Origin: Victivallaceae bacterium
Lineage (GTDB): Bacteria > Verrucomicrobiota > Lentisphaeria > Victivallales > Victivallaceae
Assembly: GCA_028717165.1 (NCBI GenBank)
Contig: JAQUOK010000063.1
Location: 1-10,284, forward strand
Direction of reading: 5' to 3'
Length of the DNA stretch: 10,284 nt
Part shown: positions 1-6,752 of the stretch, piece after piece
How the letters are laid out: every line of letters starts with the position of its first letter
How positions within the stretch are numbered: position 1 is the first letter of the stretch
Translations under genes and position numbers: made by a program
Notes under the pieces: model-generated
Database searches by the model: none
What the model was told of the DNA's origin: nothing
Seen by the model: only the letters and a program-made list of their open reading frames with translations

Positions 1-2730
1 GAATAACCATGGAGCAAGTCTCATAGAATATATTGAGGCAAGAGGAACATTATTAAGATAGAACATTACAGCTCCGGCGGTTTGGGGAGACTTTGTATAT
101 TCCGCATATTTGCCCCTTGTTAAAAACCAGTTATCTACATAGGGCAGCATTTTTTTGATTTCTTCAGGAGTTGTTTTTGCTCCTGTTGTCTGAAATGTTT
201 GTACTTTGGGGTCAATTTCTTTTAAAAATTTCAGTTTTACTATATTGTGCTCCACCAGATCTTCATATGGTTCATCTGCAAATAAAAAATAAAAGTCATT
301 ATAGTCTGCCCCCAATTTTTTTAAGTGATCGATTATTGCTGAAAGAAATTGGCTATAGACTTTTTTGTAAACCGGACTCATAAAATCCGGCATTTGGCTG
401 TTACGGCTTTTATAATATTTAAAGCTGGGACCATCAAAGTCTTTAAAGTGATAGTAATGGCAGGAGCCTCCCCACGCCCAGTTAAAAGCATAACATAACT
501 TTCCGCCGTTTTTTAAAACCGGAACAACTCTTTTATCATGCAGACGAAAATCCAGAGGTGAAGATAAATTTCCATTGGTGTCATATTTGGGGCGGGGAAG
601 CGAAGAAAAATTTACTAGAAATAAATTGGCATAATGTTCAAATTCGTCTTTAAGATAATTTTTTCTCTGTTTTTCCCGGTCAGTTACCTTGATTGGATAA
701 TGCAGTCCGACTGTGGTTATTCTATCATCTCCGAAAGTCATAAATTTAAATGGTAATTTAGAAGGCAGTTCGACTGGAAATATTGTCAAATTCAAGTCAA
801 TTTCTTCTTTATCTTCCGGACTGTGAATTGCTATTTTTCCTTTATAATTCCCGGGCTTTGTTCCAAAGGTATTGACTGTCAGCCAAAGTCCTTTGGTTTC
901 GTCGGGGATAAGCTCAATCTTTGTTTTTTTTAGGAGAAGGCATGGATAATCTCTGTTGTCTCTATCTTTCAGGAACCCCGCTTCCCTAAGACTGATTTGA
1001 TTTGGCGGGAACAATTCGTTTTTTTCATTTATCAGCTTCCCTATTTTATAAATGACAGTCATTTTTTTCAGGCTGCGGATAAGCAGGAGTCCTGATTCAT
1101 ATTCGTTAATGGCTGCTTCCAAATTGAGTGCGGGACTTGCATTTCTGGAAGGAAAAGAAGTTTTAGCAAACAAGGTGAACGGATTTTGTGACCACAGGAC
1201 AATTTTCTTTTTATTAAAAATTGAAGCCATTCTGTTTTTCCATATCTCCTTTCGTAAATCTTCTGAATCCGTATAAGCAATCCAATCTTCCCGGGTACAG
1301 ATTTCCGGTACTGATTTTAAGAGGATATTTATTTTGTTTTTCAGGGTTTTGTCTTTTCCTGAAGATATCCGGTTACGTTCCAGTTCTTTTTTTAAAGACG
1401 TCAATTCCAAACAGATGTTATCTTTATAAGAACCGAAAATAAGGATACCGAATTTCGAAGGGGTATGAAATTTTTCCCCGACATAGGACCATGAACTGCA
1501 TTCCGGATTTTTCCCGGTATTCCGATTGCGGCAGATGTTGATCTTCCATAGCGAACCCGGAGTCGGGGTCTTTTGATTTAAGCTGCTGAATGGTATAGCT
1601 ATTTCTGCGCTCCAGCAGTTTTTCCCGATACAAGTTTTGCCCTGCCATGGTTTATTCCAGGAAGAATTATGTTCTATGGCATCGAATTTTGTGGAAATCG
1701 CATTAAGGATGAAATGATAATATGTTTCTTTATCGGTAAAAGGCGCTATGAATATTTCGATACTGTCATCTGTCCATAAGGAACTGTCAGGTTTATGGTG
1801 AACAGCTTTAATTTTTTTTATTTCCGGTTCAGCGCATTTGCACCCCAAATATAAGTTTTTTTCGTCGTATGCCAAATATATTTCCGACTTTGCCGCAGGT
1901 TGTCCTTTGCTCGTATTCAAGATAAAGTTACCTGCTTTGGCAGCCTTTTGCCAACAGCCGTCTTTTAAAGAGCCGTCAAGGACGGGATGAGTGTTAAAAA
2001 AAGGAATTGCGAGGGAAGGGATGGATGATTTTTTGATTTCATCACTGGACAAACAGCGGCTGTAAATTTTTATTTCATCAATGATACCGGCAAAAAAATG
2101 AGCGCGGGGATTATAACTGCCGATATACAAGGGATTATTTCCTGAAATTATTTTTTTTACCGGGATTTCTTTTTTTGCCACCAGCTCTCCATTCAGATAA
2201 AAGTTAATTTCTCCGCGTTGAAAAGTCATTCCCCAATAATACCATTTGCCGATTTCCGGGGTTTGTTTATAAAATATTCCGCCTCGTTTTTTGCCGTCTC
2301 CGCATAAGAATTCCCAGCCTTTATATTGCGCGGAATAACCAACCCGGCAAATTGCATTATAACTTTCTGTCCCCTTATTTAAAATACAGGCGAATTTTTC
2401 CAGTTTGCTTATTTTTACCCAGAAAGTAATGGTTGCTTCTTCGCCAGTTAATAGATTTTCAGCGGAAGATATTTTTACATAATTATTTAAACCATTAAAG
2501 TCTAATGCCTTGCCAACTATTCCCTCAACAGAAGCAGCGCCATAAATATTGCCTTCAACCGTTTTCCCGTTACCGTGCAATTGTTTTCCTGTTATGGTTT
2601 CCATATCCCAACAGGCGGTCAAGGATTTATCATCACCTTGCAGACAAAAATTTGCACTTCCTGTTAAAAGCAGAATTATTATTAATTTTTTAGTTATTTT
2701 CCACCTGATTGCAATAATTTTTTTCAACAT
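1..2730 (-). CDS. Exported multidomain glycosidase-like protein (LamG + CBM9 + GH123/DUF4091-like barrel), 3' end cut by window edge
   Basis: An uninterrupted frame of 910 codons runs from the ATG at 2730 to the left edge with no stop, so the C-terminus is missing. Residues 1 to about 30 form a signal peptide (basic start, then KKLIIILLLTGSA). Residues ~36-232 resemble a LamG/concanavalin-like fold, opening TACWDMET and closing IIDEIKIYSRCLSSDEI. Residues ~245-433 resemble a family 9 carbohydrate-binding module (VLDGSLKDGCW, YLAYDEKNLYLGCK, WTDDSIEIFI). A beta-sandwich at ~600-660 (TKGLWLTVNTFGTKPGNYKG) leads into a barrel-like region from ~665 with FADEPY, giving an adjacent Asp819-Glu820 pair. 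Such a pair is catalytic in GH123 beta-N-acetylgalactosaminidases. The domain calls are by eye and the substrate is unknown. The gene follows the pseudopilin by 89 bp on the same strand with no clear terminator between, so co-transcription is likely. It is markedly AT-rich, with several 7-8 base A/T runs. Confidence 0.85.
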   Translation of the reverse strand, partial: MLKKIIAIRWKITKKLIIILLLTGSANFCLQGDDKSLTACWDMETITGKQLHGNGKTVEGNIYGAASVEGIVGKALDFNGLNNYVKISSAENLLTGEEATITFWVKISKLEKFACILNKGTESYNAICRVGYSAQYKGWEFLCGDGKKRGGIFYKQTPEIGKWYYWGMTFQRGEINFYLNGELVAKKEIPVKKIISGNNPLYIGSYNPRAHFFAGIIDEIKIYSRCLSSDEIKKSSIPSLAIPFFNTHPVLDGSLKDGCWQKAAKAGNFILNTSKGQPAAKSEIYLAYDEKNLYLGCKCAEPEIKKIKAVHHKPDSSLWTDDSIEIFIAPFTDKETYYHFILNAISTKFDAIEHNSSWNKPWQGKTCIGKNCWSAEIAIPFSSLNQKTPTPGSLWKINICRNRNTGKNPECSSWSYVGEKFHTPSKFGILIFGSYKDNICLELTSLKKELERNRISSGKDKTLKNKINILLKSVPEICTREDWIAYTDSEDLRKEIWKNRMASIFNKKKIVLWSQNPFTLFAKTSFPSRNASPALNLEAAINEYESGLLLIRSLKKMTVIYKIGKLINEKNELFPPNQISLREAGFLKDRDNRDYPCLLLKKTKIELIPDETKGLWLTVNTFGTKPGNYKGKIAIHSPEDKEEIDLNLTIFPVELPSKLPFKFMTFGDDRITTVGLHYPIKVTDREKQRKNYLKDEFEHYANLFLVNFSSLPRPKYDTNGNLSSPLDFRLHDKRVVPVLKNGGKLCYAFNWAWGGSCHYYHFKDFDGPSFKYYKSRNSQMPDFMSPVYKKVYSQFLSAIIDHLKKLGADYNDFYFLFADEPYEDLVEHNIVKLKFLKEIDPKVQTFQTTGAKTTPEEIKKMLPYVDNWFLTRGKYAEYTKSPQTAGAVMFYLNNVPLASIYSMRLAPWLF

Positions 2731-2735
2731 GATAT

Positions 2736-2741
2736 ACCTCT
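2736..2741 (-). promoter_or_regulatory. Ribosome binding site of the LamG/CBM9/GH123-like gene
   Basis: AGAGGT lies 5 nt before the ATG at 2730 on the minus strand. It supports this start, which also gives a proper signal peptide. Confidence 0.65.
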
Positions 2742-2819
2742 TATATCATAATTACAGAGCAAAAACTGCCTTCATCTTGATACTGCCAGTTAATCTTTAA
2801 ATTATCACTAATTTATTTT

Positions 2820-3395
2820 TTACGGAGTATATTCTCCGGAAACGGTCCAGTAACGCCGACTTGATGGAGGATCCTCCATCCATTGTACATGACCGTCTAT
2901 AAAAAGGTAGTTCGCTCCTGAATTGTGCCATTCTTTTGTTCTTCCGGACCCCTCATAATCAAGGTTATTGCCCCCGGTTTCTGTGTTTATGATAAGCATG
3001 GAAGGATATTTTATTTGAGACAACTTTTTGTTATAGCTGCTGCCGGTGAGCCATGTATTTATTCCGTACGAAGGATAGTCTACACTTCTATTATCCTTAG
3101 TTGGATCACTGGGACAAAGATGGATTTTCGTTGATATTGAGATATTTTCTGCCCGGTATAAGCCCAATAACCATTTTGTATTGACTCCATTATTATTCCA
3201 AATCCAACCATCGTAATCATGGAAATAAGAAGCCCAGATTGTTCCAATTTGTTTCAAATTATTATTGCAACTTATTAGCTTAGCTCGTTCCCTGGCTTTG
3301 TTCAATGCCGGCAGCAGCATTGCGGCGAGGATCGCTATGATCGCGATCACAACGAGGAGTTCAATGAGTGTGAACTTACTGTTTGCTTTTTTCAT
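2820..3395 (-). CDS. Type II secretion/type IV-like pseudopilin with H-X9-DG motif
   Basis: This 191-aa protein has a 7-residue leader (MKKANSK) and then the prepilin helix FTLIELLVVIAIIAILAAML, with Glu12 at +5 of the expected cleavage site K7|F8. The residue before the cut is Lys rather than the Gly usual in classical prepilins. The helix continues into LNKARERAKLISCNNNLKQIG. Further on are CPSD (Cys94) and, near the C-terminus, H157-X9-D167-G168, the H-X9-DG signature of the large Planctomycetes-Lentisphaerae pseudopilin-like families. After processing by a prepilin peptidase (not in the window) it would be anchored in the inner membrane with its globular domain outside. It is the first gene after a strong promoter and precedes the large glycosidase-like gene, suggesting a shared role in glycan capture or export. 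That role is inference. Its individual function is unknown. Confidence 0.92.
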   Translation of the reverse strand: MKKANSKFTLIELLVVIAIIAILAAMLLPALNKARERAKLISCNNNLKQIGTIWASYFHDYDGWIWNNNGVNTKWLLGLYRAENISISTKIHLCPSDPTKDNRSVDYPSYGINTWLTGSSYNKKLSQIKYPSMLIINTETGGNNLDYEGSGRTKEWHNSGANYLFIDGHVQWMEDPPSSRRYWTVSGEYTP

Positions 3396-3401
3396 TTTAG
3401 T

Positions 3402-3408
3402 ACCTCCT
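3402..3408 (-). promoter_or_regulatory. Strong ribosome binding site of the pseudopilin gene
   Basis: A full AGGAGGT lies 6 nt before the ATG at 3395 on the minus strand. This is a near-ideal Shine-Dalgarno sequence that fixes the start and suggests high translation. Confidence 0.85.
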
Positions 3409-3533
3409 GTTTGATTGTTTTAGATTTTGCATTTTAGTATCTTCAAAACCGTGACGGGATATCTGTTGACTTCCCTCTCCCTGTATTTAAATCGTCGCCA
3501 TTGCGCCGGAAACGAGGTTTATATAAATAACAC

Positions 3534-3557
3534 AATGACTAATTGACTTAATGACTA
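3534..3557. repeat. Three tandem 8-bp units within the operator region
   Basis: AATGACTA, ATTGACTT and AATGACTA follow one another without spacing. The two outer copies are identical and the middle one differs at two positions. The array spans the leftward transcription start and contains the operator-like dyad. Only one TGACT-type core is present at the regulator's own promoter. Confidence 0.6.
3537..3553 (-). promoter_or_regulatory. Putative operator at the pseudopilin transcription start
   Basis: Read in the direction of transcription this is CATTAAGTCAATTAGTC. It matches the site at 3659-3675 in 15 of 17 bases, in the same orientation relative to its own promoter. The core 3542-3552 is a one-mismatch dyad of the type ATTGA-S-TCAAT. 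It starts 3 bp after the -10 box, overlapping the predicted +1, where a bound protein would block initiation. The neighbouring GntR/LacI-type protein is the obvious candidate binder (inference). Confidence 0.65.
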
Positions 3558-3585
3558 TTATATGTTATGGGGGCGCTAATGTCAA
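3557..3585 (-). promoter_or_regulatory. Consensus sigma70-type promoter driving pseudopilin and glycosidase genes
   Basis: On the minus strand TTGACA (3580-3585) and TATAAT (3557-3562) are separated by exactly 17 bp, a perfect match to the housekeeping consensus. Transcription would start near 3550, giving a leader of about 150 nt before the pseudopilin ATG. A consensus promoter is expected to be very active unless repressed, in line with the operator-like site just downstream. Confidence 0.85.
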
Positions 3586-3624
3586 GACTTCTTTGAATAA
3601 AAATTATAAAAACTTGCAATTGGC

Positions 3625-3653
3625 TTGACGGGGTAAATAATTCAGGTTATAAT
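3625..3653 (+). promoter_or_regulatory. Sigma70-type promoter of the GntR/LacI-type regulator
   Basis: TTGACG (3625-3630) and TATAAT (3648-3653) are separated by exactly 17 bp on the plus strand, one mismatch from consensus. The start would be near 3660, inside the operator-like element at 3659-3675. The two divergent -35 boxes are 39 bp apart. Confidence 0.82.
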
Positions 3654-3658
3654 ATAGA

Positions 3659-3675
3659 CATTGAGTCAATTAGCC
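3659..3675 (+). promoter_or_regulatory. Putative autoregulatory operator at the regulator's transcription start
   Basis: CATTGAGTCAATTAGCC carries a perfect 11-bp dyad ATTGA-G-TCAAT (3660-3670). It begins 5 bp after the -10 box, over the predicted +1. Its near-identical partner lies at 3537-3553 on the opposite strand. The two dyad centres are 118 bp apart. Negative autoregulation by the encoded repressor is the simplest reading (inference). Confidence 0.65.
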
Positions 3676-3694
3676 GCGCCGCTGAAATGCTGCC

Positions 3695-3699
3695 AGGGA
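3695..3699 (+). promoter_or_regulatory. Ribosome binding site that selects the start at 3708
   Basis: AGGGA lies 8 nt before the ATG at 3708. The earlier in-frame ATG at 3687 has no Shine-Dalgarno-like sequence before it. The protein from 3708 (MKIDLYNKQPLKDQV) begins exactly where GntR-family HTH domains usually begin. Confidence 0.65.
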
Positions 3700-3707
3700 A
3701 AACAGAA

Positions 3708-4778
3708 ATGAAAATAGATTTATATAATAAGCAGCCGCTGAAGGATCAGGTAAAAGAGTACGTCCGGGAAAAAATTATTACCGGCGCATACCGGAAAGGG
3801 ACTCAGATGCCGACTCAGCGGGCTTTGGCTGAAAAATTGCAGGTAAGCAACCGTACCGTTGAGATCGCTTTGAAAGAGTTGGAAATAGAAGGGCTCCTCC
3901 TGCGCCGGATGGGACTGGGGACATTTGTAAATGATACGTCCCTGAAATCGACACGAGCTATTGGTAAAACCGATATGGTGGCGGTATTTGTCCCGAACCT
4001 GGAAAACCCCGTTTTTGCTTTGTTCAGTTCGGAAGTGGAGAAGCGTCTTCTTAAGTACGGCAAGAATATGATCCTCTGCCGTTCAAAGGTTTTTCAGGCG
4101 GAAGAAGATAAGTATGTACGCCTGCTTGCTAAAAATAAAATTGAGGGAGTGATTATTTACAGCGGAATGCCGAAACTGGAAGCTTTGTTCAGGAAGAACG
4201 GGACTCCGGTAGTAAGAGTCTCGGACGTACGCCGGGAACCTGGAGTTCTGGCGTTCCTGGACCTGTACCAGGCGGGGCGGCAGATGGGCGAATACCTTCT
4301 TTCCTGCGGGCATCGGGATATAATCTGTGCCGGCGGTTTTCAGATGCCCGGCCCTGACGACCCGCGCTTTAAAGGCATAACGGACGTAATGCGTGAAAAC
4401 GGCATCCCGGCGGATAATATTGTAATATCGCAGGAAAAACGCGCCGTTGAAGATTATATGGCAGCCGGCGCCGAAGCCGCTGAGAAAATAATCAACCTTA
4501 AAAAGCGGCCGACCGCAATCGTGTTTTATAACGACGCAAGGGCGTTCGGCGGCCTGCAATATCTGCAGACGCGGGGTTTTGTGATACCGGATGATTTTTC
4601 CGTTGTCAGTTTTGACAATGTAAGTTTCTGTTCTTTCTGCAGTCCGCCTTTAACCAGTATGGACCTGGATACGGAAAGAGCGGCTGAACTGGCGGTTGAA
4701 AGCATTATTTCCGGGGTTCAGAGCGTTCACAAACTGAACCCCCGCCTGGTGATAAGGAAAAGCGTCCGGAATATCTGA
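3708..4778 (+). CDS. GntR-type HTH regulator with LacI-like sugar-binding domain (AraR-like architecture)
   Basis: From the chosen start the protein has 356 residues. Residues 1-75 form a GntR-type winged helix (LKDQVKEYVREKIITGAYRK, MPTQRALAEKLQVSNRTVEI, wing ending GLGTFV). Residues ~88-350 resemble a LacI/periplasmic-binding effector domain (VAVFVPNLENPVFALFSSEV, IEGVIIYSG, GHRDIICAGG, PTAIVFYNDARAFGG, IPDDFSVVSFDN, PPLTSMDLD). B. subtilis AraR has the same architecture and is released from DNA by its sugar. The effector here cannot be read from sequence, though a sugar released by the neighbouring glycosidase is a fair guess. It is divergent from the pseudopilin operon and has its own promoter with an operator-like site at +1, suggesting autoregulation. 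An upstream in-frame ATG at 3687 would add seven residues but lacks a ribosome binding site. Confidence 0.93.
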   Translation: MKIDLYNKQPLKDQVKEYVREKIITGAYRKGTQMPTQRALAEKLQVSNRTVEIALKELEIEGLLLRRMGLGTFVNDTSLKSTRAIGKTDMVAVFVPNLENPVFALFSSEVEKRLLKYGKNMILCRSKVFQAEEDKYVRLLAKNKIEGVIIYSGMPKLEALFRKNGTPVVRVSDVRREPGVLAFLDLYQAGRQMGEYLLSCGHRDIICAGGFQMPGPDDPRFKGITDVMRENGIPADNIVISQEKRAVEDYMAAGAEAAEKIINLKKRPTAIVFYNDARAFGGLQYLQTRGFVIPDDFSVVSFDNVSFCSFCSPPLTSMDLDTERAAELAVESIISGVQSVHKLNPRLVIRKSVRNI

Positions 4779-4786
4779 CATGCTTT

Positions 4787-6724
4787 CTACGCACAGTCGC
4801 TCTCTGCTTGCGGAGTTAAATCAGCGGTTTGAGGAACGGGAGCCGGTTTGGCATTTTTCTTTTTATCCCCGGCCGGCGGCGGGGACAGGAATAAACGGCA
4901 GACAATTTCTCCGTTTATAGTCCTGTCATTTATGCTCGAACGCCCGTAGTCGCGCTGGATATCAACCAGATAGAGCAGCCTGCAATTGGCTGATACCAGG
5001 CTTATATTTACTATCCCGGTTGACGGGAGCGGGATCACAAAAGTCTTATCTACCTTTCCCGGCCGGCCGGCGGTTACCCTTTCTATATTGTTATTGATGC
5101 GCAATGTTGCTTCGCCAGCATCAGCAAAGATCAGACTGAATTCGAGTTCCGCGATCTGTTTTTTCGCTTCATTGTCGATTTTAAATTGTTTTTTCAGTTT
5201 GATTTCGGGGATGAGCGGTACCGGACGCCAGCCGCCGAAAGTGTGCGGGCCGTTATCCAGATACATTGTTTTTCCGTTTCCTACTGCCACCTTTATGCCG
5301 TTCGGGCGGACTTTGCGTATAACCCGGACTTCGTAATTATCGCGGTAATAGTCATAGGCCAGAAAACAAACCATGGTAATAATGGAGAAAACCGCTATAT
5401 ACGGAATATATAGGTGACGCCGGTCATGTTTGCAGACACGCCAGGTGCGGTTGATGAATATGGCAGCCATGATCGCCAGCAGCGGAATTACTGGAACGCG
5501 GAAGCGGGCGAGGATATAGAAAGCCACGGTTGCGGCGCAGTACGCCAGAATAAAATAGATCAGCAGGAGCATTTTCAGGTCATGCTTTTTCAGGCTGCGC
5601 CAGGCCAGGACGTAAATTCCGGACAGGCCGGGGATCATGATGAATACCGTCCATAGAAACCCGTAACTCAGGAAATCGCTGTATTCAAGGGCGATGCCTA
5701 AGGAAATATTGTTGGGCAGTTCGCGATAGTCGCAGAAAAGCAGAAGTTTGCGGTAGGTAAGCTCCAGAAAGGCCAATGGCTCCCTTAAAAACCAGTCCCA
5801 TATTCTGGAAATTACGCTGACCTTAGACTGTTGAGAAGTCCATACCGCATAGGTAGTCGGGTATTCCATCGGCCCCGGCCCCCAGCCTTCTTCGCGTCCG
5901 CCGGGCGGGGACTCCGGAGTATTTCCCAAACTCAAAACGTTGGGAGCGTCACTTGACGGACCGCAGAAATGCCCGAGCAGAACGCTGTTGCGGTAAGAGA
6001 ACGGAACCTGGGGCAGAATCACTAAAAACAGGAAAACAAAAATCGCCGCGCCGCTTCCCATGAGTTTTTTTCTTAAAGGCAGAGAACGGTGTTTTTTGAA
6101 AACCAGCGAATAAACCGCCAGCGCCACGAGGCCGGGAATTAAAAACCAGACGTTTCCGCGGGTGAGGATTGCGCAGCCGCTTATCAGCACACAGACTGCC
6201 CAGTGCAGGGTTTTCCCGGATTTATATGCCGCAACGGCGCAATAGAAGATCAGGGCCATCCAGAATGCCTGAAGAGTCGCGATGAGGAGATAGGGCGTAT
6301 ACAGGATCAGCATTTGCGAAAACGCGGTCATTGCCGCGGCTATAACCGCTGCCTGCCGGTTCCAGATTCTGGCGGTGGACAGTCCGACGAGGTAGACGGT
6401 TGCGGCGCCGAGCAGGCTTTGCGCGATGATTACCGACCAGACGGAATATCCCAGCGTAAGATAGATCAGAGGCAGGAAAATTGAATTGTAAAAAGGCTGG
6501 TACTTATGGGAATTGTTAATGTAGAAAGGATCCTGAAAATCACCTTGAGAAATCAATTCGGCAAGTCGTTTATAGGTACACATGTCAGTGACCGGCAAGG
6601 GGAAATTAACCGCGTTTTTGCCGTTGTTGGCAGCCTGCAGTTCATAAGCCGTGCCCAGGCGCAGTACCAGTGCAATCAGCACGATACCCAGCAAAATCAG
6701 GAAGAATCTTTTTTTTATCCGCAT
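4787..6724 (-). CDS. GT-C fold membrane glycosyltransferase (GT39/ArnT/PMT-like)
   Basis: This 645-aa polytopic protein has an N-terminal membrane anchor (FFLILLGIVLIALVLRLG) followed by a first external loop with Asp47 in VTDMCTYKRLAELI. That is the position of the conserved catalytic Asp in GT39-type enzymes, which use polyprenyl-phosphate-linked sugars. About ten or more hydrophobic segments follow, including AILTRGNVWFLIPGLVALAV (~185-204) and the family-typical ARFRVPVIPLLAIMAAIF (~406-423). A Pro/Gly-rich hydrophilic loop lies at ~255-295. Residues ~462-645 form a soluble tail with beta-strand character, ending in a Lys/Pro-rich stretch. The likely job is transfer of a sugar from a lipid carrier onto an envelope lipid, glycan or protein. 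Donor and acceptor are unknown. It starts 28 bp after frr and is probably co-transcribed with it. Its stop is 8 bp from that of the convergent regulator. Confidence 0.85.
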   Translation of the reverse strand: MRIKKRFFLILLGIVLIALVLRLGTAYELQAANNGKNAVNFPLPVTDMCTYKRLAELISQGDFQDPFYINNSHKYQPFYNSIFLPLIYLTLGYSVWSVIIAQSLLGAATVYLVGLSTARIWNRQAAVIAAAMTAFSQMLILYTPYLLIATLQAFWMALIFYCAVAAYKSGKTLHWAVCVLISGCAILTRGNVWFLIPGLVALAVYSLVFKKHRSLPLRKKLMGSGAAIFVFLFLVILPQVPFSYRNSVLLGHFCGPSSDAPNVLSLGNTPESPPGGREEGWGPGPMEYPTTYAVWTSQQSKVSVISRIWDWFLREPLAFLELTYRKLLLFCDYRELPNNISLGIALEYSDFLSYGFLWTVFIMIPGLSGIYVLAWRSLKKHDLKMLLLIYFILAYCAATVAFYILARFRVPVIPLLAIMAAIFINRTWRVCKHDRRHLYIPYIAVFSIITMVCFLAYDYYRDNYEVRVIRKVRPNGIKVAVGNGKTMYLDNGPHTFGGWRPVPLIPEIKLKKQFKIDNEAKKQIAELEFSLIFADAGEATLRINNNIERVTAGRPGKVDKTFVIPLPSTGIVNISLVSANCRLLYLVDIQRDYGRSSINDRTINGEIVCRLFLSPPPAGDKKKNAKPAPVPQTADLTPQAESDCA

Positions 6725-6752
6725 AAATATCTGTTCCCGGAGATCGTAAGTT

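Noticed and set aside
171..2800. Several short open frames of 60-83 codons on both strands
   Set aside because: Nearly all lie within or antisense to the single 910-codon glycosidase-like frame, which accounts for this DNA.
2731..2819. Terminator between the pseudopilin and the glycosidase-like gene
   Set aside because: The 89 bp are AT-rich but hold no stable stem followed by a T-run on the minus strand, so read-through is assumed.
3687..3707. Upstream start codon for the GntR/LacI-type regulator
   Set aside because: No ribosome binding site precedes the ATG at 3687. The ATG at 3708 has AGGGA at 8 nt and the expected family N-terminus.
4083..4559. 158-codon minus-strand open frame
   Set aside because: It is antisense to the LacI-like domain of the regulator and shows no family features.
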